A DNA stretch of 6,603 nt from Bacillota bacterium (lineage in GTDB: Bacteria > Bacillota > Sulfobacillia > JABLXB01). Position 1 is the stretch's first letter. Each line of letters begins with the position of its first letter. Shown piece after piece: positions 1 to 6,331 of the stretch. The notes beneath the pieces were generated by a model that did not search any database, was not told where the DNA came from, and worked only from the letters and a program-made list of their open reading frames with translations. A program made the position numbers and the translations under genes. The DNA lies in contig JANLGA010000042.1 in the NCBI GenBank assembly GCA_024653225.1, positions 251-6,853 on the forward strand. Direction: 5' to 3'.

Positions 1-143
1 CGGGTAGGGGCAGTCTCGCCAGGTCGGCAAGCGCGGCATTCGCCTGGTGCTCGCGTCGGGATTCCAGAGCAGCGCGATCTTTCCCGACCTCTGGCACCAG
101 GCGAATGCCGCGCTTGCCGACCTGGCGAGACTGCCCCTACCCG
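1..143. repeat. Perfect 50-bp inverted repeat at the window edge (arms 1-50 and 94-143)
   Basis: Bases 1-50 are the exact reverse complement of bases 94-143, separated by a 43-base spacer (51-93). The right arm lies inside the ypeB reading frame and encodes a segment expected for that family. The left arm is the same DNA in the wrong orientation and puts an in-frame TAG at 5-7 just upstream of the apparent GTG start. A long perfect fold-back confined to the extreme end of a sequence is typical of a chimeric fold-back read or an assembly ending in a palindrome. A real inversion or hairpin is possible but would destroy the gene. What is seen is the repeat; the artefact explanation is inference. 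Confidence 0.97.
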
Positions 144-1213
144 TCCTCGAGGTCCAGAGGACGTCGCGGTTTCTCAAGCAGACGGCGGACATCGCTTACT
201 CGATAGGGAAGAAAGTGGGCGGGGGCAAGGCCATTGACGACAATGATTGGGAACTCATGAATTCGCTGAGGGGGCAGGCCGCGCAACTGGGGGCGAGACT
301 CAGGGAGATGCAGGCCTCCGCGCTCCGCCAGGGCCTGACGTGGTCCAGGTCGCCGGCGCCGCGCGCCACGCAGGGAACCCTGGGCCCCGTGGACGTGACG
401 GAGGGGTTCAGGGGAATAGAGAAGGACATGAACAAGTATCCCTCCCTCGTGTACGACGGCCCGTTCTCCGACCACATCGAGAGGCGGGAGCCCGCCGGGG
501 TCGTCGGGGACACTGTGAGCCGCGACGATGCCCTCGCCAAGGCGCTGGCGTTCGCACCTCTACCCGCCGGGCTGGAATACTCGGCCAAGGTCAGGACCGA
601 GGTCGCGGGACCCATACCGGGATACTCGATTCACCTCGCGCCGGCGGCCGGCCGGGGTCCGCAGTTCTTCATGGACGTCAGCAGGGTAGGGGGACACGTC
701 GTGTGGATGTCCTCCGACAGGGTGCCGGGACAGGCGACGCTCGGCCTGGAGCGCGCGAGGGACGCGGCCGCGCAGTTTGCGTGGTCGAGGGGATACAGGT
801 CCCTGGAACCGACATATGTCGTCCGAGAACAAAACAGCGCTTTCGTGCTCTTTGTACATAAGGAGAACAACATCAGGATATACCCGGACCTCGTAAAGGT
901 GCAGGTGGCCCTCGACTCGGGCGACGTCATCGGCTTCGAGGCGCTCGGCTACCTGATGTCGCACCGGCCGAGGACGCTGCCCGCGCCGCGATTGAGCGCG
1001 GCCGAGGCGCGGAGGCGCCTGAATCCGAGGCTGGAGGTGTTGTCAGAGAGGCTCGCCCTCATTCCGCTGGAGAACCTCGATGAAGTCCTGACGTACGAGT
1101 TCAGGGTGAAGCTCGGGGCGACCGACTTCCTCGTGTATGTGAACGCATTGACGGGTCAGGAGGAGAGGATACTGCAGGTGGTGCACGCCGGAGGCGGCGA
1201 GCTGGCCATGTGA
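47..1213 (+). CDS. ypeB: Germination protein YpeB, 5'-truncated (388 codons visible)
   Basis: YpeB is the spore protein that pairs with the cortex-lytic enzyme SleB and is needed for its assembly and stability in the spore. The visible protein matches the family: a helical part around residues 12-100 (LWHQANAALADLARLPLP, then TSRFLKQTADIAYSIGKKVG), a central YDGPFSDHIE motif at 136-145, and a C-terminal part of PepSY-like repeats (roughly 155-245, 230-300 and 315-378). Bacillus YpeB is about 450 residues and begins with a membrane anchor, which is missing here. The GTG at 47 is only the first start codon after an in-frame TAG created by the inverted repeat; the true start lies outside the window, and the natural frame is trustworthy from about position 51. 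SleB usually sits directly upstream but is not visible. Assignment is by recalled family resemblance; the product is fairly sure, the start is not. Confidence 0.85.
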   Translation: MLASGFQSSAIFPDLWHQANAALADLARLPLPVLEVQRTSRFLKQTADIAYSIGKKVGGGKAIDDNDWELMNSLRGQAAQLGARLREMQASALRQGLTWSRSPAPRATQGTLGPVDVTEGFRGIEKDMNKYPSLVYDGPFSDHIERREPAGVVGDTVSRDDALAKALAFAPLPAGLEYSAKVRTEVAGPIPGYSIHLAPAAGRGPQFFMDVSRVGGHVVWMSSDRVPGQATLGLERARDAAAQFAWSRGYRSLEPTYVVREQNSAFVLFVHKENNIRIYPDLVKVQVALDSGDVIGFEALGYLMSHRPRTLPAPRLSAAEARRRLNPRLEVLSERLALIPLENLDEVLTYEFRVKLGATDFLVYVNALTGQEERILQVVHAGGGELAM

Positions 1214-1227
1214 GCGACCGTGCGGCG

Positions 1228-1268
1228 GTGATGATTGGGGCCCCGGCGGGCCGGGGCCCATCACTTTT
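1228..1268 (+). terminator. Probable intrinsic terminator of ypeB
   Basis: Fifteen bases after the ypeB stop there is a strong GC hairpin. GGGCCCCGG (1238-1246) pairs with CCGGGGCCC (1251-1259) around a 4-base loop, T1236-A1260 pairs after a bulged G, and an outer GTGAT/ATCAC pairing (1228-1232 with 1260-1264) is possible. A short run of four T residues (1265-1268) follows. The T-tract is weak, so termination may be partial. It separates ypeB from the hydrolase pair. Confidence 0.6.
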
Positions 1269-1396
1269 CACCGCCCGTTGAGACGACACCCCGGGGCCCG
1301 GTCCCGGCCTGCAGGGAAGGACAGGCGGCCCGACGAATGGAAGGCCGACGAACGAAAGGCCGTGCGTCCGCGCGCGGGGGAGAGGGCATCGCCAAT

Positions 1397-2305
1397 ATGG
1401 ATTTGCTGCGCCTGTCACAGTCGGTGTACTGCTTCGCGGGGCCGACGAACGTCGGCGTCATCGTCGGGCCGCGCGGAGATGCCGTGCTCGTTGATTCGGG
1501 CTTGGACGCGAGTACCGGCAAGAAGCTCGCCAGGCGGGTGACGGAACTCGGCTGGAGGATCGCCGCGGTGGTCAACACTCACGGGCACGCCGACCACGCC
1601 GGCGGGGACGCCGAGATACGGAGGAGGACCGGCTGCATGGTGCTCGCGCCTCGGTTCGAAGAGGCGTGGATCCGGGAGCCACTCATGGAGCCGCTGGCGC
1701 TCTTCGGTGGGGCGCGACCACCGGCGGGGCTGAGGAACAAGTTCACGATGGCCGAACCGTGCGAGGTGGACGGGGTGATCGAGCCGGGGCTCAGGGACAT
1801 CTGCGGGCTGAGCGTCCGCATCGAACCACTCGCCGGGCACAGCCCCAACCAGGTCGGAGTCGCTTGCGAGGGGGTTCTCTTCTGCGGGGACGCGTTCTTC
1901 CTCCCGGAGCAACTGTCCAAGCACGTCGTGCCGTACAATGTGGACATCGCCGCGCAGCTGCAGTCCATGGAGCGACTGCTCCGGAGCGAGTGGAGCGTCG
2001 TGGTGCCGGGCCACGGCGGGGTGTGCCCCGATCCGGGCGCGGCGGTCCGGGTCAATGCCGAGCGCGTCCGGCAGGTGGCGGACCTCGTGTGGGAGTGCGC
2101 GGCGGCCGGTGCCACGGCGGAACAGGTGGTGCAGTCGGCGGCGTCGAGGTTACACCTTCAAATCGCCTCAGAGGCGCACTACTATCTCTTCTCGTCGGCC
2201 GTGGGCGCTTATCTCAGCTACCTGGAGTCGTCGGGCAGGCTGGAATGCGATGTGGTCGGCCCGAGGCTCGTGTGGCGGGCGGCCGAGGAGGCGCGGTGTG
2301 AGTAG
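1397..2305 (+). CDS. Metallo-beta-lactamase-fold metal-dependent hydrolase (302 aa)
   Basis: This is a soluble hydrolase of the metallo-beta-lactamase superfamily, likely binding two metal ions. All signature elements are present: the HxHxDH motif THGHADH (His62, His64, Asp66, His67), His148 in AGHSPNQ, Asp165 in FCGDAFF, and His206 in VPGHGG. Before the metal site lies the usual strand-turn NVGVIVGPRGDAVLVDSG (18-35). Residues from about 215 to 302 form a mostly helical C-terminal part that may shape the substrate pocket. I chose ATG 1397 because a purine-rich GGGGGAGAGG (1376-1385) precedes it by 11 nt and the protein then begins like its family. The frame is open back to 1235, but that extension would run through the terminator hairpin and is low-complexity Arg/Pro/Gly. 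It overlaps the NUDIX gene by 8 nt, so the two are probably co-translated. The substrate cannot be deduced: the superfamily includes glyoxalase II-like thioesterases, lactonases and nucleases. Confidence 0.9.
   Translation: MDLLRLSQSVYCFAGPTNVGVIVGPRGDAVLVDSGLDASTGKKLARRVTELGWRIAAVVNTHGHADHAGGDAEIRRRTGCMVLAPRFEEAWIREPLMEPLALFGGARPPAGLRNKFTMAEPCEVDGVIEPGLRDICGLSVRIEPLAGHSPNQVGVACEGVLFCGDAFFLPEQLSKHVVPYNVDIAAQLQSMERLLRSEWSVVVPGHGGVCPDPGAAVRVNAERVRQVADLVWECAAAGATAEQVVQSAASRLHLQIASEAHYYLFSSAVGAYLSYLESSGRLECDVVGPRLVWRAAEEARCE
2285..2291 (+). promoter_or_regulatory. Shine-Dalgarno site setting the NUDIX start
   Basis: GAGGAGG lies inside the last codons of the upstream hydrolase gene, 6 nt before GTG 2298. 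It is the best ribosome-binding match in this stretch and favours GTG 2298 over the in-frame GTG at 2307. It implies translational coupling of the two genes. Confidence 0.7.
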
Positions 2306-2747
2306 GGTGTATCCGGAGCGGCCGATCGCCGCGGTCGGCGCGGTCATAGTCAGGAACGGTCCGGACGGTGCGAACGAGATCGCGCTTGTCAGGCGCGGTG
2401 CGGAACCCGCCTGCGGCCGCTGGAGCATTCCGGGGGGTGCGGTCGAACTGGGCGAGAGCGTCCGTTCCGCGGTGGTCCGCGAGGCCCTCGAGGAGTGCGG
2501 ACTCGAAATCCGACCGCTTCGCGTGCTGGATGTATTCGACAGCATCGTGAAGGACGAGACCGGGAGGGTGCGCTACCACTACGTGATAGTGGATTTCCTG
2601 GCGGAACCCGTCGGCGGCACCCTCCTCGGGGCATCGGACGCCACGGACGCCCGGTGGGTGGATCTGCGGCGGGCGCTCGATCTCGATCTGACCCGCGGGA
2701 CGAGGGAGATCATAGAGCGAATCCTGGCCGGAGAAGTCGGCACGTGA
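2298..2747 (+). CDS. NUDIX hydrolase (149 aa)
   Basis: NUDIX enzymes hydrolyse nucleoside diphosphates linked to another moiety, using Mg2+ bound by the NUDIX box. The box is complete at residues 47-69: Gly47, then five residues, Glu53, seven residues, then REALEECGL (61-69), with catalytic Glu65 and Glu66. The preceding WSIPGG (42-47) and the N-terminal strand AAVGAVIV (11-18) are typical. A length of about 150 residues is that of a single-domain enzyme with no extra recognition domain. The start is GTG 2298, overlapping the previous stop by 8 nt behind a strong Shine-Dalgarno. An upstream open frame to 1938 is a shadow of the hydrolase gene. The substrate is not determinable: ADP-ribose, oxidised nucleotides and dinucleoside polyphosphates are all possible. 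The shared transcript suggests, but does not show, that the two hydrolases act on related metabolites. Confidence 0.93.
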   Translation: MSRVYPERPIAAVGAVIVRNGPDGANEIALVRRGAEPACGRWSIPGGAVELGESVRSAVVREALEECGLEIRPLRVLDVFDSIVKDETGRVRYHYVIVDFLAEPVGGTLLGASDATDARWVDLRRALDLDLTRGTREIIERILAGEVGT

Positions 2748-2798
2748 GTGCGCCGCCGCGCTCCGCCCGTCGCCCACCGAATCGAGGTCGCGGCGTCG

Positions 2799-3284
2799 TC
2801 ACATCTTGTAGCCGATCTTCCGCAAGAACGCCTTCCTGTGCTCTATGTCGCCCTCCGTCTCGATCCCCTTCGTCCGGCCGCCGTCTATCACGCCCAACAC
2901 TCCGCGACCCTGCTCGGTTTCCGCGACGATGACCTGTACCGGGTTGGCCGTCGCGCAGTATATGCGGCAGACCTCGGGCACCTGCTTCAGCGCGTTGAGG
3001 ATGTTGATCGGGAAGCCGCCCGCCAGGAATACGATGAACGCGTGCCCCGCTCCCAGGTTGAGTGCATTCTTGCGGGCCAGGTCTATCAGCCGGTCGTCGT
3101 TGCCGCTGTACCTGACCAAGCACGGTCCGGACGATTCGTTGAACGCCAGTCCGAACTTGAGCGACGGCGCCGTGGTGACTATGGCCTCGTGCAGGTCCTC
3201 GACGGTCTTGATGAAGTGCGACTGGCCCAGTATCATGTTCACTTCTGGATCGGGCTTCTCGATCGGAACCACGATGATTTCCAT
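2799..3284 (-). CDS. Adenosine-specific kinase family protein (161 aa)
   Basis: This belongs to the small single-domain family known as adenosine-specific kinase (Pfam Adenosine_kin, formerly DUF355), found in many archaea and in some thermophilic or anaerobic bacteria. The whole protein fits the family's usual length of about 160 residues. Recognisable segments are the N-terminal VPIEKPDPEVNMILGQSHFIK (broken here: residues 6-26), KFGLAFNESSGPCLVR (43-58), GHAFIVFLAGGFPINILN (80-97), then ATANPVQVIVAETEQGRGVLGVIDG (111-135). The last two are the most conserved stretches. It has no P-loop, and the kinase name rests on limited work on archaeal members. ATG 3284 is chosen because a very strong Shine-Dalgarno precedes it; an in-frame ATG 11 codons upstream lacks one. 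It lies 67 nt downstream of the sigma-54 activator on the same strand and could be cotranscribed with it. It converges on the NUDIX gene across 51 nt with no clear terminator. Confidence 0.9.
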   Translation of the reverse strand: MEIIVVPIEKPDPEVNMILGQSHFIKTVEDLHEAIVTTAPSLKFGLAFNESSGPCLVRYSGNDDRLIDLARKNALNLGAGHAFIVFLAGGFPINILNALKQVPEVCRIYCATANPVQVIVAETEQGRGVLGVIDGGRTKGIETEGDIEHRKAFLRKIGYKM

Positions 3285-3290
3285 GGAATA

Positions 3291-3300
3291 CCTCCCCTCC
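3291..3300 (-). promoter_or_regulatory. Strong Shine-Dalgarno of the adenosine-specific kinase gene
   Basis: On the minus strand the bases read GGAGGGGAGG, ending 6 nt before ATG 3284. This purine block fixes that start codon in preference to the in-frame ATG at 3317, and suggests efficient translation. Confidence 0.75.
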
Positions 3301-3318
3301 CCGCACAATTGTTTCAAG

Positions 3319-3349
3319 CCGGCGGCCCCGTTATCCTTCGGCGCGCCGG
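3319..3349 (-). other. Possible intergenic mRNA hairpin between activator and kinase genes
   Basis: CCGGCG (3319-3324) pairs with CGCCGG (3344-3349). A further GCC/GGC pairing (3325-3327 with 3340-3342) follows a bulged base, leaving a loop of about 12 nt. It starts 2 nt after the activator stop codon. On the minus strand no T-run follows, so it is not a standard terminator. It could be a processing or stability hairpin, or just chance in GC-rich DNA. Confidence 0.25.
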
Positions 3350-3351
3350 TC

Positions 3352-5133
3352 TCACAGCCCGTACTCTTTCAGCCTGCGGTAGAGCGTCGCCCGGCTGATC
3401 CCCAGGGACTTGGCCAGCGCCTCCTTGCCCGCCGTGGAACGGCCGAAGGTCGCCAGCCCGTGTTCCAGGCTCTCCCTCGTGACCGCCCTCGCGCCTTTCC
3501 AGGCCGCCCCGGGAGCGGCGGTCGCCTGGGGGTCCGCCCCGGTGACGGGCATGGACCCGGTCACGTGGGCGGGGAGGCAATCCACGTCCAGGAGCTCGCC
3601 TCTCATCACGTTGACCGCGTACTCGACCGCGTTCGCGAGTTCGCGGATGTTGCCGGGCCAGGGGTATGTCATCAACCGGGCAATCGCGGCGGGAGTTACG
3701 CCCTCCACATGCTTGCCCAGGCTGGATGCGTATTTCCGCGAGAAGCAGTGAACGTATTCGGGGATGTCCTCGCGGTGCTCGCGGAGGGGCGGGATGACTA
3801 TCGGTATGACCGCCAGGCGGTAATAGAGGTCCTGCCTGAATTCGCCGGACTCCGCCATTCTGGCGAGGTTTCGGTTGGTCGCCGCTATCACGCGGATGTT
3901 CACTCGGACCGGCTTCCTTCCGCCCAGCCTCTCCACCTGGCGGTCCTCGATCGCGCGCAGGAGTTTCGCCTGCAGGTGCAGCGGGAGGTCGGCGATCTCG
4001 TCGAGGAAGAGCGTACCGCCGTCCGCCAGGTCGAACTTCCCGGGCTTGCCGCCCCGCCTTGCACCGGTGAAGGCGCCCTCTTCGTAACCGAACAGCTCGC
4101 TCTCGAGGAGGGCCTCCGGGATGGCCGCGCAGTTCACGGCCACGAACGAGGCTTTCCGCCTGGGGCTGGCCGAGTGGATGGCGCGCGCGAACAGCTCCTT
4201 CCCGGTGCCGCTCTCGCCCTGTATCAGGACGGTGGCATCGCTGGCTGCAATGCTCCTCGCCAGGTCCTTGACGCGCGACATCATCGTGCTGGACCCGAGG
4301 ATGTCGTCGAAGGTGAAGTTCCTCTCGCTCCTGATGTACTTGGCCACCGTCCTGGGGATCTCTTCCGTGCCCCGGAACGTCAGGACGTATCCCCGGGCCC
4401 GCGGGGAATCTCCGACCGGGTTCACCCGGCCCAGCCAGTACACCTTCTCACCCCGGGTCACGGAGTACATCTCGAACTCGCCGGTCGGGGAATTCTCCAG
4501 TTCCCTGGCATCCATGCCCGGGAACACCGCGGAGATCGCCATGCCCGAGATGGCGGCCGGATCCGATCCCAGCATACGCGCGGCCGCCCTGTTCACGTGC
4601 GTTATGACCCCCGACGGGTTCACGGATATGATGCCGTCGTTTACGGAGTTTATGACCGTGTCCAGCTCCCGCGCCAAGTCGGCCACGGTCCTCGCCTGCT
4701 GTCTCTCGTTGAAGGCTCGGGAGACCAGGTCGGCCATCTTCTCGAGGAATTCTATCAGGCGTGCGGTCTCGGACAGGAGCTTTCGACGCTGCTCGGAATC
4801 GCAGGCTGCCAGCATGATGCAACCGGCAGGGCGGCCACCCATCACCAGGGGGCATATGATGTCCGCAACGTCGGTGCAGTTGTCCTTGTCGAGACAGTCC
4901 CGGCAGATTTCGTCCAGGCGGGGATTGAGCACCACGTGCGTCCTGCCTTCGCGCAAGACCCGCGCGGAGACAGTGTAAGCCCCGAGTATGCGACCTATCC
5001 GCTTGTAGTACCCGCCGGTCCCCACGACCGTGAGGAGGTTCTCGTCCACCATCCCGACTTCGACGCCCACGGCTGAAGCGATTGCCTCCCCCGCTTTCTG
5101 CGCGAATTCGCCCACCTCTGTCAACATGGACAC
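3352..5133 (-). CDS. Sigma-54-dependent transcriptional activator (sensor-PAS-AAA+-Fis HTH, 593 aa)
   Basis: This is a bacterial enhancer-binding protein that hydrolyses ATP to open promoters held by sigma-54 polymerase. Domain order: an N-terminal sensor (about 1-140) with Cys77-x2-Cys80-x5-Cys86-x7-Cys94 plus Cys105 and Cys111; a PAS domain (about 152-255, INSVNDGIISVNPSGVITHV); a linker; then the AAA+ domain (about 275-510). The AAA+ domain has Walker A GESGTGKE (306-313), the sigma-54-contacting loop GAFTGA (353-358), Walker B TLFLDE (374-379), FRQDLYYRL with candidate arginine fingers (432-440) and WPGNIREL (492-499). The C-terminal Fis-type helix-turn-helix (about 553-593) ends ALAKSLGISRATLYRRLKEYGL, here read as two halves (572-582, 583-593). 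GTG 5133 is chosen because GGGGGG (5143-5148) lies 9 nt upstream; ATG 5127 is an alternative. There is no receiver domain, so it probably senses a ligand or redox state directly. It is divergent from the activase/glycyl-radical operon, whose -24/-12 promoter is its obvious target. I saw no convincing sigma-70 promoter for its own gene. Confidence 0.95.
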   Translation of the reverse strand: MSMLTEVGEFAQKAGEAIASAVGVEVGMVDENLLTVVGTGGYYKRIGRILGAYTVSARVLREGRTHVVLNPRLDEICRDCLDKDNCTDVADIICPLVMGGRPAGCIMLAACDSEQRRKLLSETARLIEFLEKMADLVSRAFNERQQARTVADLARELDTVINSVNDGIISVNPSGVITHVNRAAARMLGSDPAAISGMAISAVFPGMDARELENSPTGEFEMYSVTRGEKVYWLGRVNPVGDSPRARGYVLTFRGTEEIPRTVAKYIRSERNFTFDDILGSSTMMSRVKDLARSIAASDATVLIQGESGTGKELFARAIHSASPRRKASFVAVNCAAIPEALLESELFGYEEGAFTGARRGGKPGKFDLADGGTLFLDEIADLPLHLQAKLLRAIEDRQVERLGGRKPVRVNIRVIAATNRNLARMAESGEFRQDLYYRLAVIPIVIPPLREHREDIPEYVHCFSRKYASSLGKHVEGVTPAAIARLMTYPWPGNIRELANAVEYAVNVMRGELLDVDCLPAHVTGSMPVTGADPQATAAPGAAWKGARAVTRESLEHGLATFGRSTAGKEALAKSLGISRATLYRRLKEYGL

Positions 5134-5205
5134 GCCCGGAAACCCCCCGCCGATAGTCTGGACCCCGTTACATTTCCGCGCGGGCGCCCGGGATCCTGCA
5201 ACCAG

Positions 5206-5261
5206 TTCTCACGCCATTCTCAATGAGAAGCCGAAACCGGGCAGTGTGAGAAGCCTGAGAA
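5206..5261. promoter_or_regulatory. Candidate enhancer (UAS): five TTCTCA/TGAGAA half-sites
   Basis: TTCTCA occurs at 5206-5211 and 5217-5222, and its reverse complement TGAGAA at 5224-5229, 5247-5252 and 5256-5261. The middle pair forms a 13-bp palindrome (5217-5229) with one central base. TTCTCAC at 5206-5212 also mirrors GTGAGAA at 5246-5252, and all three TGAGAA copies continue with GC. The cluster sits roughly 100-155 bp upstream of the -24 element, the usual range for enhancer-binding-protein sites. Binding by the divergent activator is inference from position, symmetry and copy number. Confidence 0.6.
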
Positions 5262-5358
5262 GCACTCCCCCTCGGCCTCCGGAGCGGGCAACGCGAGAGA
5301 AGAGCCGTCGTGCCCGCGGTTTCGGCCTTCGGGCGGGCCGCCGGCGGCGTGCCCGGGA

Positions 5359-5374
5359 TGGCACGCGACTTGCT
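5359..5374 (+). promoter_or_regulatory. Sigma-54 (-24/-12) promoter of the glycyl-radical operon
   Basis: The bases TGGCACGCGACTTGCT match the sigma-54 consensus TGGCACG-N4-TTGCW at every defined position. The invariant GG is at 5360-5361 and GC at 5372-5373, with the required 10 bases between. Transcription should begin near 5384-5385, leaving a leader of about 34 nt before GTG 5419. A sigma-54 activator is encoded divergently and a candidate enhancer lies upstream, so sequence and context agree. Confidence 0.9.
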
Positions 5375-5418
5375 TCCCCACGGGACCAGGCGACAGGAGC
5401 GAGAATCGGGGCGTCGGA

Positions 5419-6327
5419 GTGGCGGGAACGGTCCGCGGAACGATATTCGACATAATGAAATACTCCATCCGCGACGGCCCGGGCATAAGGACTACCGTGT
5501 TCCTGAAGGGGTGCCCGTTGCGGTGCCGCTGGTGCCACAACCCCGAGGGGCAGATCGAGGCACCGGAACTACTCTGTGCGCCCGAGCGCTGCTCGGGGTG
5601 TGGCGACTGCATCCGGGTGTGCCCGCGGGGAGCGATAAGGCCCGCGAAGGGCATGCCGGTCACCGACAGGCGAATATGCGATGCTTGCGGGTCGTGCGCC
5701 CGCGCCTGCCATTTCGAGGCGCGCTCCATCGTTGGGCGCCGCGTGGACGCGACCGAGGTGATCGCCGAGGTCCGTAAGGACACGGTCTTCTACGACGAGT
5801 CCGGTGGGGGCGTCACGTTCTCCGGCGGTGAACCCCTCGGACAGCCGGCGTTCCTCGCCGGCCTGTTGGCGGAGTGCAAGAGGCAGGGGATACGGACGGC
5901 CGTGGACACGTCGGGTTTCTGTGACCGGAGGGACCTCATGGAGCTGAGCGAGTACGTGGACCTGTTTCTCTACGACTTGAAGGTGATGGACGAAGCCGCG
6001 CACCTGGAATACACGGGCGTGTCGAACAGGCCGATACTGTCGAACCTGGAAGAGCTCTCGTCCCGGCATCGGAACATATGGGTTCGAATCCCGCTGGTGC
6101 CGGGGGTCAACGACTCGGAAGAGAACATACTGGCGACGGGGCGGTTCCTCTCGTCGCTACGGGGGATAAGGCGGGTGTGTGTTCTTCCGTACCACAAGAC
6201 CGGGATAGGCAAGTATGCCCGGCTGGGCAGGGAGTACACCCTCGACGGGCTGGAGGAACCGAAAAGGGAAGCGGTGGCCGAGGTCGAGAGCGTCCTGGCT
6301 TCGTTCGGATTGAAAGGTGGGGCGTGA
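5419..6327 (+). CDS. Glycyl-radical enzyme activating protein, radical SAM (302 aa)
   Basis: This activase uses S-adenosylmethionine and a reduced [4Fe-4S] cluster to place the glycyl radical on its partner enzyme. The radical-SAM motif is Cys32-x3-Cys36-x2-Cys39 (KGCPLRCRWCHNPE), preceded by the family signature YSIRDGPGIRTTVF (15-28). An inserted ferredoxin-like domain carries two further four-cysteine sets: Cys58/61/64/68 and Cys87/90/93/97. SGGEPL (135-140) and VDTSGF (162-167) are further SAM-site and fold motifs. The length of about 300 residues is normal for activases with the two-cluster insert, and longer than PflA of pyruvate formate-lyase, which lacks it. GTG 5419 is chosen because the conserved N-terminal GTIFDIMKYS needs residues before ATG 5455; GGGG at 5408-5411 is a modest Shine-Dalgarno. 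It is first in the sigma-54 operon, and its partner gene starts 4 nt after its stop. Confidence 0.95.
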   Translation: MAGTVRGTIFDIMKYSIRDGPGIRTTVFLKGCPLRCRWCHNPEGQIEAPELLCAPERCSGCGDCIRVCPRGAIRPAKGMPVTDRRICDACGSCARACHFEARSIVGRRVDATEVIAEVRKDTVFYDESGGGVTFSGGEPLGQPAFLAGLLAECKRQGIRTAVDTSGFCDRRDLMELSEYVDLFLYDLKVMDEAAHLEYTGVSNRPILSNLEELSSRHRNIWVRIPLVPGVNDSEENILATGRFLSSLRGIRRVCVLPYHKTGIGKYARLGREYTLDGLEEPKREAVAEVESVLASFGLKGGA

Positions 6328-6331
6328 ACAG

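Noticed and set aside
1278..1310. TTGAGA as a -35 box for the metallo-hydrolase gene
   Set aside because: The bases 16-18 bp downstream are GC-only, with nothing like a -10 element, and several GC palindromes nearby (such as CCCCGGGG) are expected by composition.
1235..1396. N-terminal extension of the metallo-hydrolase to an upstream ATG
   Set aside because: It would translate through the ypeB terminator hairpin, is Arg/Pro/Gly-rich and unlike the family. ATG 1397 has a plausible ribosome-binding site and gives a family-like N-terminus.
2754..2795. Possible bidirectional terminator between the NUDIX and adenosine-specific kinase genes
   Set aside because: The only pairing found is a 7-bp CGCCGCG/CGCGGCG stem (2754-2760 with 2789-2795) around a 28-nt loop, with no T-run on either strand. 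It is easily chance in GC-rich DNA.
2845..5076. A 743-codon open frame on the plus strand opposite the sigma-54 activator gene
   Set aside because: It is antisense to a gene with all expected motifs, has low-complexity Arg/Pro/Gly/His-rich composition and no recognisable domain. Long antisense frames are common in GC-rich coding DNA.
5142..5200. Sigma-70 promoter for the activator gene on the minus strand
   Set aside because: A TTGCAG can be read as a -35, but no acceptable -10 lies 16-18 bp away. Weak AT-richer bits near 5151-5175 do not make a convincing promoter.
5209..5538. A 109-codon minus-strand frame across the divergent regulatory region
   Set aside because: It covers the sigma-54 promoter and part of the activase gene, is Arg/Pro/Ala-rich and shows no family signature. 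It is most likely a chance open frame.
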